Shown: positions 24,078 through 33,892 of the stretch, piece after piece
Position numbering within the stretch: position 1 is the first letter of the stretch
How the letters are laid out: each line of letters begins with the position of its first letter
Assembly (NCBI GenBank): GCA_036401375.1
Contig: DASWVB010000012.1
Location: 248,001-312,000, forward strand
Direction: 5' to 3'
DNA from: DASWUZ01 sp036401375
GTDB lineage: Bacteria > Acidobacteriota > Terriglobia > Terriglobales > Acidobacteriaceae
Length of the DNA: 64,000 nucleotides
The notes under the pieces: model-generated
Seen by the model: the letters and a program-made list of their open reading frames with translations, nothing else
What the model was told of the DNA's origin: nothing
The model's database searches: none
Translations under genes and position numbers: made by a program

Positions 24078-25466
24078 CTACCGGCGTGCATCCAAGGCAG
24101 GTGGGCGCAATTCATCCAGGTCAGGCTGCGTGAACGGCGGATGCGCGAGCGCATGTGTCCCGGCGGCGGAGCCAAGCTGCTCGAGTGCATCGCATGCTCG
24201 CCGCGCTCCGTCCTCCTGCCGCACCAGCTCGCCAACCCGCTCTGCTCGCTGCCGGCACGCCGTGTCCGCGAGCAGGGCGCCGATCTGCGCTGCGGCACTG
24301 ACCTCGTTGTAGTGGCGCCGGGTGAGCACCCGCCCCACCCCCAGCCGCCGCACCCTGCGGGCGTTGTCGGGCTGATCGTGGCTGTAGGGCACGACCAGCA
24401 TTGGCTTGCCCGCGGAGAGCACCTGTGCGGTCGCGCCCACGCCTCCCTGGTGCACCAGCAGCGACGCCCGCGCAAACAGCTTGGAGTAAGGCGCATAGCC
24501 GAGCGCCAGCACTGCGGCTGAGTCGATCCTGGCTGGAATATTGCGCCGGTCGCTGCCCACGAGCAGGATCGCCCTCTGGTTCAGTGCAAGGGCGGCCCGC
24601 GCGCTCTGCTCGTAGAAATCGCCGGCGTTCAGCACCGCTGCCGATCCCAGTGCAAACACCAGCGGCGGCGGCCCGGCCGCGAGGAACTCCTCAACAACGG
24701 CAGACAGCCCCGCACCGCCCGGCGCGTCGGCGCACTGGGCAGCGCCGGCTGCCGCGCGCCCGTCGTAGTTCACGAATCCCGTCACCTGCGTGTTGGCCGG
24801 CCAGTCCGGCTGAGGCGAGCCCAGCACGCCCGGGAACATGGCCAGCACCAGCCGCGGCGAATGCTTCGCATCGAAGATCGGGCTGCGTCCGGGCCCGAGG
24901 CCAAGCTGCCTCCTGAGTGCGTAGACAGGCTCCGGCCAGTCGCGCGTCACCCGTCTCGCAAAGCGCGCCACCAGGTGACCTGTACCGGGGATATGCTCCT
25001 GCAACCGCGCCAGCAGCGGGTAAGGAGGCAGCACGGGAGGGTCGTACCCGGAGAAGAACGAGAAAGGCGCCAGCACATACGAGGCCCACGGCACGGCGGT
25101 GACCTCGGCCACGACAGGGCCCGCGTAGGCGAGCTCGCCGGTGAGCAGCAGGTCCGCTCCGCCGCACGCCGTTACGGCCTCGAGCAGGTCTTCATAGCTC
25201 TGGCGGATGGCCGGGAAGAGGAACTCGCGAAGCCCGCGCTCCGTCCCTCGCTTGATGTCGTAGATCATCTCTGCCATGCGGCTGTCGGTCGGGTCCTGAT
25301 CGGGCCGCACCGGGTGAAAGCCCAGCCCCAGCGGCTCGATGCTGGAGCGAAACATCTCCGGAACGGCAAGCACCGGCTGGTGCCCGCGCGCGCGCAGCTC
25401 GACGGCAAGGCCAACCAGCGGATTGATGTCTCCAAAGGTTCCCGAGTTGGTGAGGACTATGCGCAT
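24078..25466 (-). CDS. GT1-family (UGT/MGT-like) glycosyltransferase
   Basis: 462-aa GT-B enzyme. The N-terminus MRIVLTNSGTFGDINPLVGLAVELRARGH and the C-terminal donor site LLVHQGGVGATAQVLSAGKPMLVVPYSHDQPDNA, with its conserved His and Gln, are typical of sterol/rhamnosyl and macrolide-type transferases. It should glycosylate a small lipophilic acceptor. ATG 25466 is chosen; a GTG four codons upstream is possible. It is converging with cspA and not part of the EPS locus. Confidence 0.87.
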   Translation of the reverse strand: MRIVLTNSGTFGDINPLVGLAVELRARGHQPVLAVPEMFRSSIEPLGLGFHPVRPDQDPTDSRMAEMIYDIKRGTERGLREFLFPAIRQSYEDLLEAVTACGGADLLLTGELAYAGPVVAEVTAVPWASYVLAPFSFFSGYDPPVLPPYPLLARLQEHIPGTGHLVARFARRVTRDWPEPVYALRRQLGLGPGRSPIFDAKHSPRLVLAMFPGVLGSPQPDWPANTQVTGFVNYDGRAAAGAAQCADAPGGAGLSAVVEEFLAAGPPPLVFALGSAAVLNAGDFYEQSARAALALNQRAILLVGSDRRNIPARIDSAAVLALGYAPYSKLFARASLLVHQGGVGATAQVLSAGKPMLVVPYSHDQPDNARRVRRLGVGRVLTRRHYNEVSAAAQIGALLADTACRQRAERVGELVRQEDGARRACDALEQLGSAAGTHALAHPPFTQPDLDELRPPALDARR

Positions 25467-25608
25467 CGCTCGCACCACCCTGTCCGTGACTTGCCCGGCC
25501 CATCGCCAACTGCGGCTCGCAGCGCGCTCAGCTCAGCCTTCCGCATGCGCGACGATTGCTCGTCCCTCGCCTCCGAAGACCGGCGCCAGCGATCGACCTC
25601 TGAATCGA

Positions 25609-25656
25609 TCCCAGATTAGACCCGAAGTTAGACCCCAGGTTAGACCCGAGGTCAGA
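25609..25656. repeat. 12-bp tandem repeat, four copies
   Basis: Four adjacent CCC(C/G)A(A/G)GTTAGA-like units, each 12 bp with a few substitutions, lie in the 253-bp gap between two minus-strand genes. No gene overlaps. Confidence 0.75.
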
Positions 25657-25719
25657 CCGCTGAAGATTCTGCGAACGAAGCTCACTCGCAACCGCAACGG
25701 CCGACCCGACGACGTCAGG

Positions 25720-27399
25720 CTAGAACCCCGCTTCAAACAGGTGGAATCGCCGCTCCAGCTCCCACTGCTGCTGCGCCTTTTCGCTCGATCTGATCAGGGC
25801 CTCACACTCCCCCGCAGGCTCGAGATTGCCAAGCTGGGATCGGCACGCACCTACGGGATGGTCATACGTCTCACCCGGCACAGGCCCCGGTTGCTGCCGC
25901 CAGAGGCTCGCGCCGGGAAGAAAGCTATGCTCGATGCCGGCGCGTACCATCCGCTTCAGTTCAGGGTAGGAAAGTTGATACGTAACAGCAGCGCGCACAT
26001 ACTCATGGGTAAGGTCGATGCGGGAGACGCCCTCATCATCGGTCGAGAGCGCCACCGGCACCCCGTATCGCAGGTAGTCCGGGAGCGGGTGCCGGTCCCC
26101 GCTCACGCCCAGGATCACGTCGTTGCTGGTGAGGTTGATCTCGACCAGCACATGACGCGCAGCCATCTCGCGCAGCAGCTGGTCAGGACGATCCTCGTAG
26201 AGCACGTCGACCCCGTGACCGATTCGCTCCGCGTGGCCTTGCTCGACCGCGCTGCGGATGTGAAAGGTAAGTCCATCCGGAGGTACGAGTCCCTCCGCCA
26301 GCTCACCAGCATGCAGGCTGATGTGCACCGCCGGATAGAAGCCGTGCAAGGCATCCAGCATCTGCATGTGCAGCCGGTAGTCGGCCATCGAGGTAACTCC
26401 ATCCTCGGGCATGACGAGGTTCAGACCGACAAAGCGAGGCTCCGCCGAGGCGAGTTCAAAGGCAAGCAGGGTCTGCGCAAAGACGCTCTCGGGGGGCAGG
26501 CCGCGCAGCACCTGGAACAGGTATCGCACCTCCACCTTGCAGGCCGGCAAAGCCGCCGCTTCACCGCAGTGTTCGAGGCTGCGCCGCTGCGCCTCCACCC
26601 GATCGAGCTCAGCGCGGATCGCCGGTATCGATCCGCGCAGGCCGCCCTCCAGCATCAACTGGCGGTACTGGCCAAAGTCTGAGTGGAAGCCGATGGTGGC
26701 GGCGAGCACTGCGGCCGGAGTGAAGTCCGGTGTGTTCATCAATTCGACGTACTGCTCATTCTGGCGCGCTGCACGCGATACGATCTCGTCCACCCATTCG
26801 CCCACGTGCGACTTGTTCAGGCCTCCAAACTTGTCGAACGTGTCAAAGAAGTGATCATGGCCGGAGTTGCCATTGGAGGGGACAAAGCTGCGCATCGAGA
26901 AGGCATCGATCAACGCATCGTAGAGGTGCTGGTTCACCGCCGTACCGCGCACCTGGTCGCCGCTGCACGCCGCCGCCGCGCCGCTCTCCTCGTGCTTCGC
27001 TCCACTCTTCACAAAGGCCAGCGCCGCGGGATCGATGCAGACGCCATCCGCCCGCGCATCGCGCAGAAACGTCTCAGCGTAGACGGCGCCCGAGAGATGC
27101 ACATGCAGATCGGAGCCCTTGGGCATGCCGTAGAGGAAGGCGCGCAGCTCCGCCGGCCCCTCCCTGCGGGCGGCATCAAAGGCGCGCTCCGTACGCTCGA
27201 GCGCTGTACCGGGGTGAGCGCCGGCGGCCGCATTTGGCTGCTCGGCTGGATGAGGCGAGGGCTCGACGGCCGGCGACCGCGTGATGCAGGCCAGCGCGAC
27301 CGAGAACACTGCTGTGAGGCGAAGGCAGGACATCCATCCATGTCGCAGCCGGGAGCTTGCGCTGCTGTTTCGATTCCAGGTTAGCCCTGCGCCGATCAT
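25720..27399 (-). CDS. exported adenosine deaminase-family (ADGF-like) hydrolase
   Basis: 559-aa metal-dependent hydrolase. The adenosine deaminase motifs are in order: MPKGSDLHVHLSGA (metal HxH), LHAGE (about residue 370), GHGVDV, and LSTDDEGVS (metal Asp pair). The extra N-terminal region and the HVGEWVDEIV / ELMNTPDFTP segments resemble extracellular ADGF-type deaminases. A hydrophobic signal (MSCLRLTAVFSVALAC, possibly a lipobox) lies 23 codons from the chosen start. ATG 27399 has GGGAGGG upstream; ATG 27417 and ATG 27333 are alternatives. It would deaminate adenosine in the periplasm or outside. Confidence 0.83.
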   Translation of the reverse strand: MIGAGLTWNRNSSASSRLRHGWMSCLRLTAVFSVALACITRSPAVEPSPHPAEQPNAAAGAHPGTALERTERAFDAARREGPAELRAFLYGMPKGSDLHVHLSGAVYAETFLRDARADGVCIDPAALAFVKSGAKHEESGAAAACSGDQVRGTAVNQHLYDALIDAFSMRSFVPSNGNSGHDHFFDTFDKFGGLNKSHVGEWVDEIVSRAARQNEQYVELMNTPDFTPAAVLAATIGFHSDFGQYRQLMLEGGLRGSIPAIRAELDRVEAQRRSLEHCGEAAALPACKVEVRYLFQVLRGLPPESVFAQTLLAFELASAEPRFVGLNLVMPEDGVTSMADYRLHMQMLDALHGFYPAVHISLHAGELAEGLVPPDGLTFHIRSAVEQGHAERIGHGVDVLYEDRPDQLLREMAARHVLVEINLTSNDVILGVSGDRHPLPDYLRYGVPVALSTDDEGVSRIDLTHEYVRAAVTYQLSYPELKRMVRAGIEHSFLPGASLWRQQPGPVPGETYDHPVGACRSQLGNLEPAGECEALIRSSEKAQQQWELERRFHLFEAGF

Positions 27400-28263
27400 C
27401 CCGCCCTCCCGACTCATGCCGGTCGCGACAGCCGGCTCTCCAGCGCGATCATCTGGAGATCGCGTTGCGGCGTGAATGAGAGGGAATTGGGCGCTCGCTC
27501 CAATGTTCAAGGAAACTCCGTTCGTAATAGCAGATGTAGAGCCAGCGAGCCGCGCCGGCTTGTGCGCTGCAACGATGTGCCGCGCAGCCGAGCCCCTCGG
27601 CCAACGCTTCGCGCCACCAGAACTAAACGCTCTCAACCAGGTTGTATCTGCTGCCGTTCAGTGTATGGCATGCGCTGAGCCAGCGGCATTACGAAACGAG
27701 CAATCCGCCCTGCCACTCTTTGGCAGCCGCATACAAGTCGACAGCCCCTAAAGAAAAGATCGACAGCCACGCTGACCCGGAAATTCTCGCCGCCGTGCGG
27801 CCCAGCTGCGCGGACGAGGGCCGATGGCCAGCTTTCGCAGCTCACCCCCTCAGAGATGTCGAAGCGCCGGCCGCTCTCCTTCGCCGACACTGAAAGCGCA
27901 TGACGCGCCAGGCACTTCGGCTATGATTCCGGTGCTCCAAATCTTCAGAATTGCCGCCATGGGGATCGCCAGCGGCTGTCGAAGGCCGTTGCAGGCGCGA
28001 GTGCCGGTCCTGAACAATCACGTACTGTACTCGTTCTGCAGCACCTTGGTCGTGTCGCGCGGCTCGATGCCGCCGTGGCAAGCTCAAATAAGGGAGAATT
28101 GTTCCTCTAACTGCGGCAAAGCATAGTACTTTGAGCTACCGTCCATCTGGAGGGCGCGCAGCCGCCGCAGCGGCGTCGGCGCCAGCGCTCCCCACGACAA
28201 CCAGATTCTAAGACCATCGCGCGGCATCCGTCCGGGCGTTAGAGAGAACAACAGGAGAATTCA
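27400..28263. other. 864-bp intergenic region, no recognised gene
   Basis: Short frames occur on both strands but none has a convincing ribosome binding site, domain or consistent composition. It might be decayed coding DNA. The last 15 bp hold AGGAG, the ribosome binding site of the next gene. Confidence 0.5.
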
Positions 28264-29202
28264 GTGAACCCACCATCCCTCGATGAGCAAGCCTGGCCAG
28301 AGCTCGACTGGGAGCAGTGGAAGGACACGGCCGAGACCCTCCACATGTTCACCCAGATCGTGGGCAAGACGCGCATCGCGCTCACCCCTATCCAGAACCA
28401 TTGGTGGAACGTGCCGCTCTACGTCACCGCGCGCGGCTTGTCTACCTCGGCCATGCCGGCGCCATCCGGAGGCCTGCTCGACATCGAGTTCGACTTCCTC
28501 AGTCACGAGCTGGTCTTTCGCCGCAGCTCCGGAGCGCGCGAAAGCCTGGCCCTCGAGCCCCGGCCGGTGGCCGACTTCTATGCCGCCTACCGCAAGATCC
28601 TCACCGCCCTGGGAGTTGACGTGAAGATCGACCACATGCCGTCGGAGCTGAAGGAGCCGATCGCCTTTGACCAGGACACGACCCATAAGACCTACGATGC
28701 TGATGCGGTCACCAGGTTCTGGCACGCCCTCACCCACGTCGATACCCTGTTCAAACGCTTCTCAGTGAACTTTTACGGGAAGATCAGCCCCGTCCATTTT
28801 TTCTGGGGCTCATTCGATCTGGCGGTCACCCGCTTCAATGGCCGGCGGGCGCCCGCGCGGCCAGGCGCCGACACTATCCAGGCCGAGGCCTACTCCCACG
28901 AGTGCATCAGCGCCGGCTTCTGGCCAGGCAACGGCGGCTACGGTCAACCGGCCTTCTACGCCTATGCAGCGCCCGTTCCGGACGGGCTGAGCGAAGTGTC
29001 CATACCTGGGCCAGGATCTTTCAATAAAGATCTAGGCGAGTTCATCCTGAACTATGACGATGTGATTAAATCCGCTCGTCCGGCCCAGACCGTGCTCGAT
29101 TTTCTAGGGAGCACCTACTCCGCAGCCGCCGACGCTGCTAAGTGGGACCGTCTAAATCTCGATCGCAACGATGCGGTAGCGGCGGCCGCCATAACTCTGT
29201 GA
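28264..29202 (+). CDS. DUF5996 family protein
   Basis: 312-aa soluble protein starting at GTG, with AGGAG 6 bp upstream. WPELDWEQWKDTAETLHMFTQIVGKTRIAL, NHWWNVPLYVTARGL, the central FWHALTHVDTLFKRF and HECISAGFWPG identify the uncharacterised DUF5996 family. No signal peptide or membrane segment. Biochemical function is not known. It stands alone on the plus strand. Confidence 0.8.
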   Translation: MNPPSLDEQAWPELDWEQWKDTAETLHMFTQIVGKTRIALTPIQNHWWNVPLYVTARGLSTSAMPAPSGGLLDIEFDFLSHELVFRRSSGARESLALEPRPVADFYAAYRKILTALGVDVKIDHMPSELKEPIAFDQDTTHKTYDADAVTRFWHALTHVDTLFKRFSVNFYGKISPVHFFWGSFDLAVTRFNGRRAPARPGADTIQAEAYSHECISAGFWPGNGGYGQPAFYAYAAPVPDGLSEVSIPGPGSFNKDLGEFILNYDDVIKSARPAQTVLDFLGSTYSAAADAAKWDRLNLDRNDAVAAAAITL

Positions 29203-29446
29203 TTAGTTCCAGCTAAGGCAATTCCGCCGCGTACTGTCAAATGGCCACCTGTCCGATCCTATCCACCAATACAAACGATGTTGCCAGGTAGCGTCACTAA
29301 ACGCTATATCGAGTTACAGCCTAGACAGACACCCCAACCCGAAAGAGCTACAAAAGATGAACCATGTTGGGGGTGTCTACTTCGAAGTGGCGGGCCTAGA
29401 TTCATTGGATACAGAAAGGCCCACCCCGCGCCGAGGAGTTACACAG

Positions 29447-30583
29447 ATGACTAAGAGAGACCTATCCGCCCTCTTCACCCCGGTAGCACTGGGGGCTATC
29501 CGACTCAAGCACCGCGTGGCAATGGCTCCGCTCACGCGCTCGCGTTCCATCCAGCCAGACTCTGTGCCTGGCGATCTTATGGCGGAGTACTACGCCGAGC
29601 GAGCCTCTGACGGCGGATTGATCATTGCGGAAGCTACCAATATCTCACTCACCAGCCGCGGCTGGCTGGGAGCGCCTGGCCTGTACTCTGACGACCAGGT
29701 CGAGGGCTGGAGAAAGATCGTCCGGGCCGTCCACGACAAGGGCGGCAGGATGATCGCGCAGTTATGGCACACCGGCCGCTCCTCGCATGTCTCTCTCACT
29801 GGGGGAGCGGCCCCGGTATCAGCCTCAGTCGACCCTGCCTACTGGCAGAATGCGGCTCACCTGACCTCTACTGTAGACGGATGGGTGACACCATCCCCGC
29901 ATCGCGCGCTTACCATCCCGGAGATAGCCGGCATTCTCAAGGACTACAGCAGGGCCGCCCAGCGTGCCCGTGAGGCCGGCTTCGACGGCGTCGAACTTCA
30001 CGCCGCGAACGGCTACCTCGTGGATCAGTTTCTTCAGGACAACAGTAACAAGCGCACGGATCAATACGGGGGCTCGATCGAGAATCGTTCGCGCTTCCTT
30101 CTTGAGGTCGTTCGCACTCTGACATCCATATGGCCCTCCGATCGCGTCGCCGTCCGCATTGGTCCTGGAGGTACATGGAACGATATGTCGGACAGCGATC
30201 CCCAGGCGCTGTTCGCCTATGTTGCCGAACAGCTGAACCAGTTCGCACTGGCCTATCTGCACATCATTGAGCCTCGGGTGAAGGGCAATATTGTCATTCA
30301 CGAGGGACAAGGGCCGGTTGCCTCGGAGAGTCTGGGCAAGATCTTCAAAGGCCCTATCGTCGCTGCCGGCGGCTTCGAGCCCGACACTGCCGCCGATGCA
30401 GTAGAAAATAATATAGCCGCCGCAGTCACCTTTGGCCGCTACTTTATCTCCAATCCCGACCTGCCAAGGCGTATCAGGGAGGGTCTGCCTCTCGCGCAGT
30501 ACGATCGCGATACTTTCTATACCTTCGATGCCCGCGGCTACACAGACTATCCGGCATACTCCACAGAGCTGGCGGTAAAGTAA
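29447..30583 (+). CDS. old yellow enzyme family flavin oxidoreductase (NemA-like)
   Basis: 378-aa FMN-dependent ene-reductase. Motifs: MAPLTRSR, LWHTGRSSH, the active-site pair in VELHAANGYLVDQFLQ (His-Asn type) and RTDQYGGSIENRSRF. It would reduce activated alkenes or nitro compounds with NAD(P)H. ATG 29447 has GAGGAG at 29432; an in-frame ATG at 29357 adds 30 residues with no family match. This is the classical type; a YqjM-like homologue is at 49.4 kb. Confidence 0.93.
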   Translation: MTKRDLSALFTPVALGAIRLKHRVAMAPLTRSRSIQPDSVPGDLMAEYYAERASDGGLIIAEATNISLTSRGWLGAPGLYSDDQVEGWRKIVRAVHDKGGRMIAQLWHTGRSSHVSLTGGAAPVSASVDPAYWQNAAHLTSTVDGWVTPSPHRALTIPEIAGILKDYSRAAQRAREAGFDGVELHAANGYLVDQFLQDNSNKRTDQYGGSIENRSRFLLEVVRTLTSIWPSDRVAVRIGPGGTWNDMSDSDPQALFAYVAEQLNQFALAYLHIIEPRVKGNIVIHEGQGPVASESLGKIFKGPIVAAGGFEPDTAADAVENNIAAAVTFGRYFISNPDLPRRIREGLPLAQYDRDTFYTFDARGYTDYPAYSTELAVK

Positions 30584-30906
30584 TTCATAAGCGGGCTGCT
30601 ACGGACTTATAAGTGGAATGCTGATGTTACGCGTAGACGGGAGCTAAGTCGTAGGTGGACTTAGCTTCCGTCGAACAGGTCGTGGAAGTAAGCTGAGGCT
30701 TACTCGCGATAAACCACGTCTAGAGCTAGCGCTCCATAAGCCGCAACTATAAGTGACTTAGTCGGCCCGCCGCATCCGGTTGGCCCAATTGCATCGCCCG
30801 CTTCACCGGCCTTTGCATGAAGCACGCAGAAATGCCTGAAGCAGAAAGAATCCGCAAAGTATTCTGCACGGCTAATCTATCCGGCCAGCAGACTGCGTTA
30901 AGTGAA
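30584..30906. other. intergenic region with inverted repeats
   Basis: No gene seen. GCTAAGTC/GACTTAGC (30643-30650 / 30659-30666) forms an 8-bp stem with an 8-nt loop, possibly the end of the ene-reductase message, although no T-run follows. ACTTATAAGT at 30605-30614 is a 10-bp palindrome, echoed as CTATAAGTGACTTAG near 30748. Confidence 0.5.
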
Positions 30907-30983
30907 TGGTGGGCCCACCAGGACTTGAACCTGGAACCAACGAATTATGAGTTCGCTGCTCTAACCAATTGAGCTATGGGCCC
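30907..30983 (-). tRNA. tRNA with CAT anticodon (Met or Ile2)
   Basis: 77-nt cloverleaf on the minus strand with encoded CCA. The acceptor stem GGGCCCA pairs with TGGGCCC, the D arm is AGCTCAATTGGTTAGAGC, the anticodon loop is CTCATAA and the T arm holds GGTTCAAGTCC. The C1-A72-type mismatch and other initiator features are absent, so it is elongator tRNA-Met or, perhaps more likely, tRNA-Ile2 whose C34 is changed to lysidine. Sequence alone does not settle this. Confidence 0.93.
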
Positions 30984-31221
30984 TTCCGGTGCGCCGATCC
31001 CGCTCCACCTGCTTGACGCTCAAGCGGCTGCGCGCCCCGCCGGCAGCCCCAGCCCGATGCGCCGAGGGTGCAGCCCTGCTCATGATAGAACACCGCCGCT
31101 CCGCTGGCGCCATCAGGGGTCACTCACTCCAAACAACAGCTGCATACCGCATCATCTGTAAGAATGACGTAGCCGCCCGGCAACGTACCCCTGACCACGT
31201 GGCGCGAAAGGTCATTCCTGC

Positions 31222-32499
31222 TTGGAGCCTGTAACTCACCTTCTGACCGGAGCCTGCCTGGCCCGCGCCGGATGCAATCGTAAGACCGCATACGCGACCC
31301 TCGCCATGACCCTGGCCGCCGAGGCGCCCGATATCGACATCCTCTGGCGCTTTCGCGGCCCCGTCGCCGCCCTCCAGCACCATCGCGGCATCACCCACAC
31401 CCTCATCGCCGCCCCGGTCGTCGCGCTCGTAGTCACCGGCGCGATCTGGCTCTTTGACCGCGCCTTGGCCCCGGCACTCGCTTTGGATGCAGCCTCCGCG
31501 GGCCCGTCAGCGCGGCCGGGCCCCCGACTTACGCCGGAACTTCGGCCCCGACTCAGCCCGGAATTGAGCCCAGACGCGCATCCGGACCAGCACCCAGACC
31601 GGCACTTACCCCAGCACCGGGGCGGATTGCCGCGCCGCCTGCTCGCCCGCATCCTGAAAACCATGCGCGGCGGCATCACCGGCCAGCCGGTGCGCTGGCT
31701 GCCGCTCTGGCTCTTCGCCACCCTCGCCGCCCTGAGCCACCTGCTGCTCGACTACACCAATAACTACGGAGTGCGGCCGTTCTTCCCCTTCAACCCGCGC
31801 TGGTACTCGTGGGACATCGTCTTCGTCGTCGAACCGTTGATGCTCGTGAGCCTCGCGGCGGCGCTGATTCTGCCGCTCCTCTTTGGCCTTACCGACCGCG
31901 AGATGGGCGTCCGGGGCACCCGGTTTCGGGGACGGGGCTGGGCCATCGCAGCGCTCGTCTCGATCGTCTTGCTCTATGCGCTGCGCAACGCCGAACACGC
32001 TCACGCCCTCCTGCTCCTGCGCAACTCCGCCATCACCAGGGAACCGGGGGTGCGCTTCGCGGCAGAGGCCTATACGATCGATCCGTTCCGGTGGTATGGC
32101 ATCGTTCAGACGGCGGATTACTACCAGACCGCCATCGTCCACACCCGCACCGACGAGATCGACACCGACTCCGGACAGATCATCTACAAGCCCGCCGAGA
32201 CCCCCGCAACGCGGGCTGCCAAATCGTCCTGGCTCGGCCACGCTTATCTCGACTGGGCCGGCATCCCCGTAGTCACAGACCGAGGTAATGCCGGAAACCT
32301 GCCGCCGGTCGCCGGCATCGCCCCGCCCTCTCCAAACGCCGGCTGGACTGCCGTGCATTTCGAAGACCTGCGCTTCGCCTACCCGCCCGTCTCTTTTGCC
32401 AGCTTCAATTCCGGCGAGCCGCCGCTCTCCGGATGGGTCTACATCGGTCCCTCCCTCGAGGTGGAGGAGATGGTTATGGACAACAAGGAACAGAGATAG
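31222..32499 (+). CDS. YdjM-like inner-membrane metal-dependent hydrolase family protein
   Basis: 425-aa membrane protein. The N-terminus MEPVTHLLTGACLARAG, with later EAPDIDIL and HHRGITHT, is the signature of the LexA-binding/YdjM family (PF04307), which keeps His/Asp residues typical of a metal site. About four to five membrane helices are visible. Residues about 95-130 are a Pro/Arg/Asp linker made of short DNA repeats. The start is TTG, with AAAGG upstream, chosen because the family begins at this residue. Function unproven. Confidence 0.8.
   Translation: MEPVTHLLTGACLARAGCNRKTAYATLAMTLAAEAPDIDILWRFRGPVAALQHHRGITHTLIAAPVVALVVTGAIWLFDRALAPALALDAASAGPSARPGPRLTPELRPRLSPELSPDAHPDQHPDRHLPQHRGGLPRRLLARILKTMRGGITGQPVRWLPLWLFATLAALSHLLLDYTNNYGVRPFFPFNPRWYSWDIVFVVEPLMLVSLAAALILPLLFGLTDREMGVRGTRFRGRGWAIAALVSIVLLYALRNAEHAHALLLLRNSAITREPGVRFAAEAYTIDPFRWYGIVQTADYYQTAIVHTRTDEIDTDSGQIIYKPAETPATRAAKSSWLGHAYLDWAGIPVVTDRGNAGNLPPVAGIAPPSPNAGWTAVHFEDLRFAYPPVSFASFNSGEPPLSGWVYIGPSLEVEEMVMDNKEQR
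31528..31612 (+). repeat. degenerate CAGACC/CCGGA repeats in coding sequence
   Basis: Imperfect copies of a CCGGAACTT / CCAGACC-type unit of about 9-15 bp encode a variable linker in the YdjM-like protein. Confidence 0.45.
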
Positions 32500-32615
32500 C
32501 TGCCGCCTGCATTCAGCTCACTTCAACCTACATGCGCCCTGTGAACTAAAATTACTTGACCTCAGCCCCCACTTTCCGCAGAATCACAGCACGCTACTGC
32601 ATCATTAGAGGTGTT

Positions 32616-33149
32616 ATGGTCGCATACCTGCTCGTCCTGCTGGCCATTGTCAGCCACGTCGTACCCCATCCGTGGATCAGCTTTACCGCTGTCGGCGGAT
32701 CGCTGCTCTATTTCGGGGCGCGCCGTCCCCTGGCACAGGCGATCCTGCCCGTCGCCCTGCTCGCCTTTTCGGACTATTACCTCACCGTACACGTCTATAA
32801 CTACCCCTTCACTGCCTCCTTCTACATGCTCACGTGGGCCTGGTATGCGGGCGCGATCGTGCTCGGCAGGGTGCTGCTGCACGACCGCACCTCGATCGGC
32901 AGGGTGGCAGCAGCGGTTTTGCTCTCGTCCACTTCTTTCTTTCTGCTCAGCAACTTCGCCGCCTGGTCTGACCCGATCTACCCGCATACCCTCGCCGGAT
33001 TGATGACCTGCTACGCCGCGGGGCTGCCGTTTTACCGCAATGACGTGCTTTCTACTGCGCTGGTGGCCGGACTCGCCTTCGGCTTCCCCTACCTGGTCCA
33101 GCAGCTCTCCGGAGCAGCCGCCGCCGGCAAGAACGTCCGGCCCGTCTAG
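32616..33149 (+). CDS. DUF6580-like small integral membrane protein
   Basis: 177-aa protein with about five membrane helices, starting MVAYLLVLLAIVSHVVPHPWISFTAVGG. The pattern (short loops, PHPW-F/TAVGGS, Y-F-NYPF) resembles the DUF6580 family, whose shape recalls transporter S-components. An upstream in-frame ATG (32556) adds 20 residues without support. Function unknown. Confidence 0.7.
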   Translation: MVAYLLVLLAIVSHVVPHPWISFTAVGGSLLYFGARRPLAQAILPVALLAFSDYYLTVHVYNYPFTASFYMLTWAWYAGAIVLGRVLLHDRTSIGRVAAAVLLSSTSFFLLSNFAAWSDPIYPHTLAGLMTCYAAGLPFYRNDVLSTALVAGLAFGFPYLVQQLSGAAAAGKNVRPV

Positions 33150-33238
33150 CTCTCCGAGGACGTCGTCGCCCGCAGCAGCAGCCCCGCGCCGCAGTAACCC
33201 GGGCTGCGAGATCTGAAAAGCAGCGGCCCGGCATACCC

Positions 33239-33892
33239 TCAGTCGAGCTCCGAATCCAGCCTGGCGCGCCGTCCACCCGCGCGCTTGCTGAGGCTCTTGC
33301 GGATCGCGATCACCGCCAGCACGACCAGCACAACGCCCAGTCCGGTCAGCAGCGCCACCGCATGCTGCCGTGCTACATCGCCGACCACGTTCACCACCCG
33401 CGGCCCGTACCGGATCGTCAGCAGCGCCAGCGCCGAAAACCGGATCAGCCTGCCTAGAAACACCGCCAGCATGAAGTTGAAGGTCCTCATCTCGAAGACC
33501 CCAGCCCCAAAGACGAAGAGCTTCCACGGTGTAGGTGGAGGCAGCATCGACGGGATCAGCACCGCAAAGAACTCCTGCCGCTCGAAGCGGTCGCGCAGCT
33601 TTTCGTACCGCACCCGGTCGATCCGCTTCAGCAGGAAGATCTCTCCCCCGGCCCGCCCCAGGAAGAACGGCAGCAGCCCGCCTACGGCCGATCCAGCCGC
33701 CGCGAGCAGGCAATAAAGAACCAGGTGAGGCCGGTCGTTCCAGACATAGAGCGCGACGATCGGGTCCATGGGAACGGGTATGCTGCTCGAATCTATGAGC
33801 GCGATCGCGCCCATACCCCAGATCCCCAGCGGCTTCAACACCGCCAGCAGCAGCACCTTGTATTTCGCAAACAGCAGCAGCAGGCGCTTCAA
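33239..33892 (-). CDS. DedA/VTT-domain (SNARE-associated) membrane protein
   Basis: 217-aa membrane protein with the VTT fold: N-terminal GIWGMGAIALIDSSSIPVPMDPIV, the re-entrant segment GSAVGGLLPFFLGRAGG and RQEFFAVLIPSMLPPPTPWKLFVFGAGV. Relatives (DedA, YqaA) are implicated in lipid scrambling and membrane homeostasis. Its ATG overlaps the stop of the upstream MoaB/MogA gene by 4 bp, so the two are co-translated, an association with no obvious functional reason. Confidence 0.85.
   Translation of the reverse strand: MKRLLLLFAKYKVLLLAVLKPLGIWGMGAIALIDSSSIPVPMDPIVALYVWNDRPHLVLYCLLAAAGSAVGGLLPFFLGRAGGEIFLLKRIDRVRYEKLRDRFERQEFFAVLIPSMLPPPTPWKLFVFGAGVFEMRTFNFMLAVFLGRLIRFSALALLTIRYGPRVVNVVGDVARQHAVALLTGLGVVLVVLAVIAIRKSLSKRAGGRRARLDSELD

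Noticed and set aside
25609..25656. CRISPR-like array
   Set aside because: Units are 12 bp, directly adjacent and degenerate with no spacers, so it is a minisatellite.
32500..32615. Possible riboswitch before the DUF6580-like gene
   Set aside because: No conserved cobalamin, thiamine or other aptamer core could be found.
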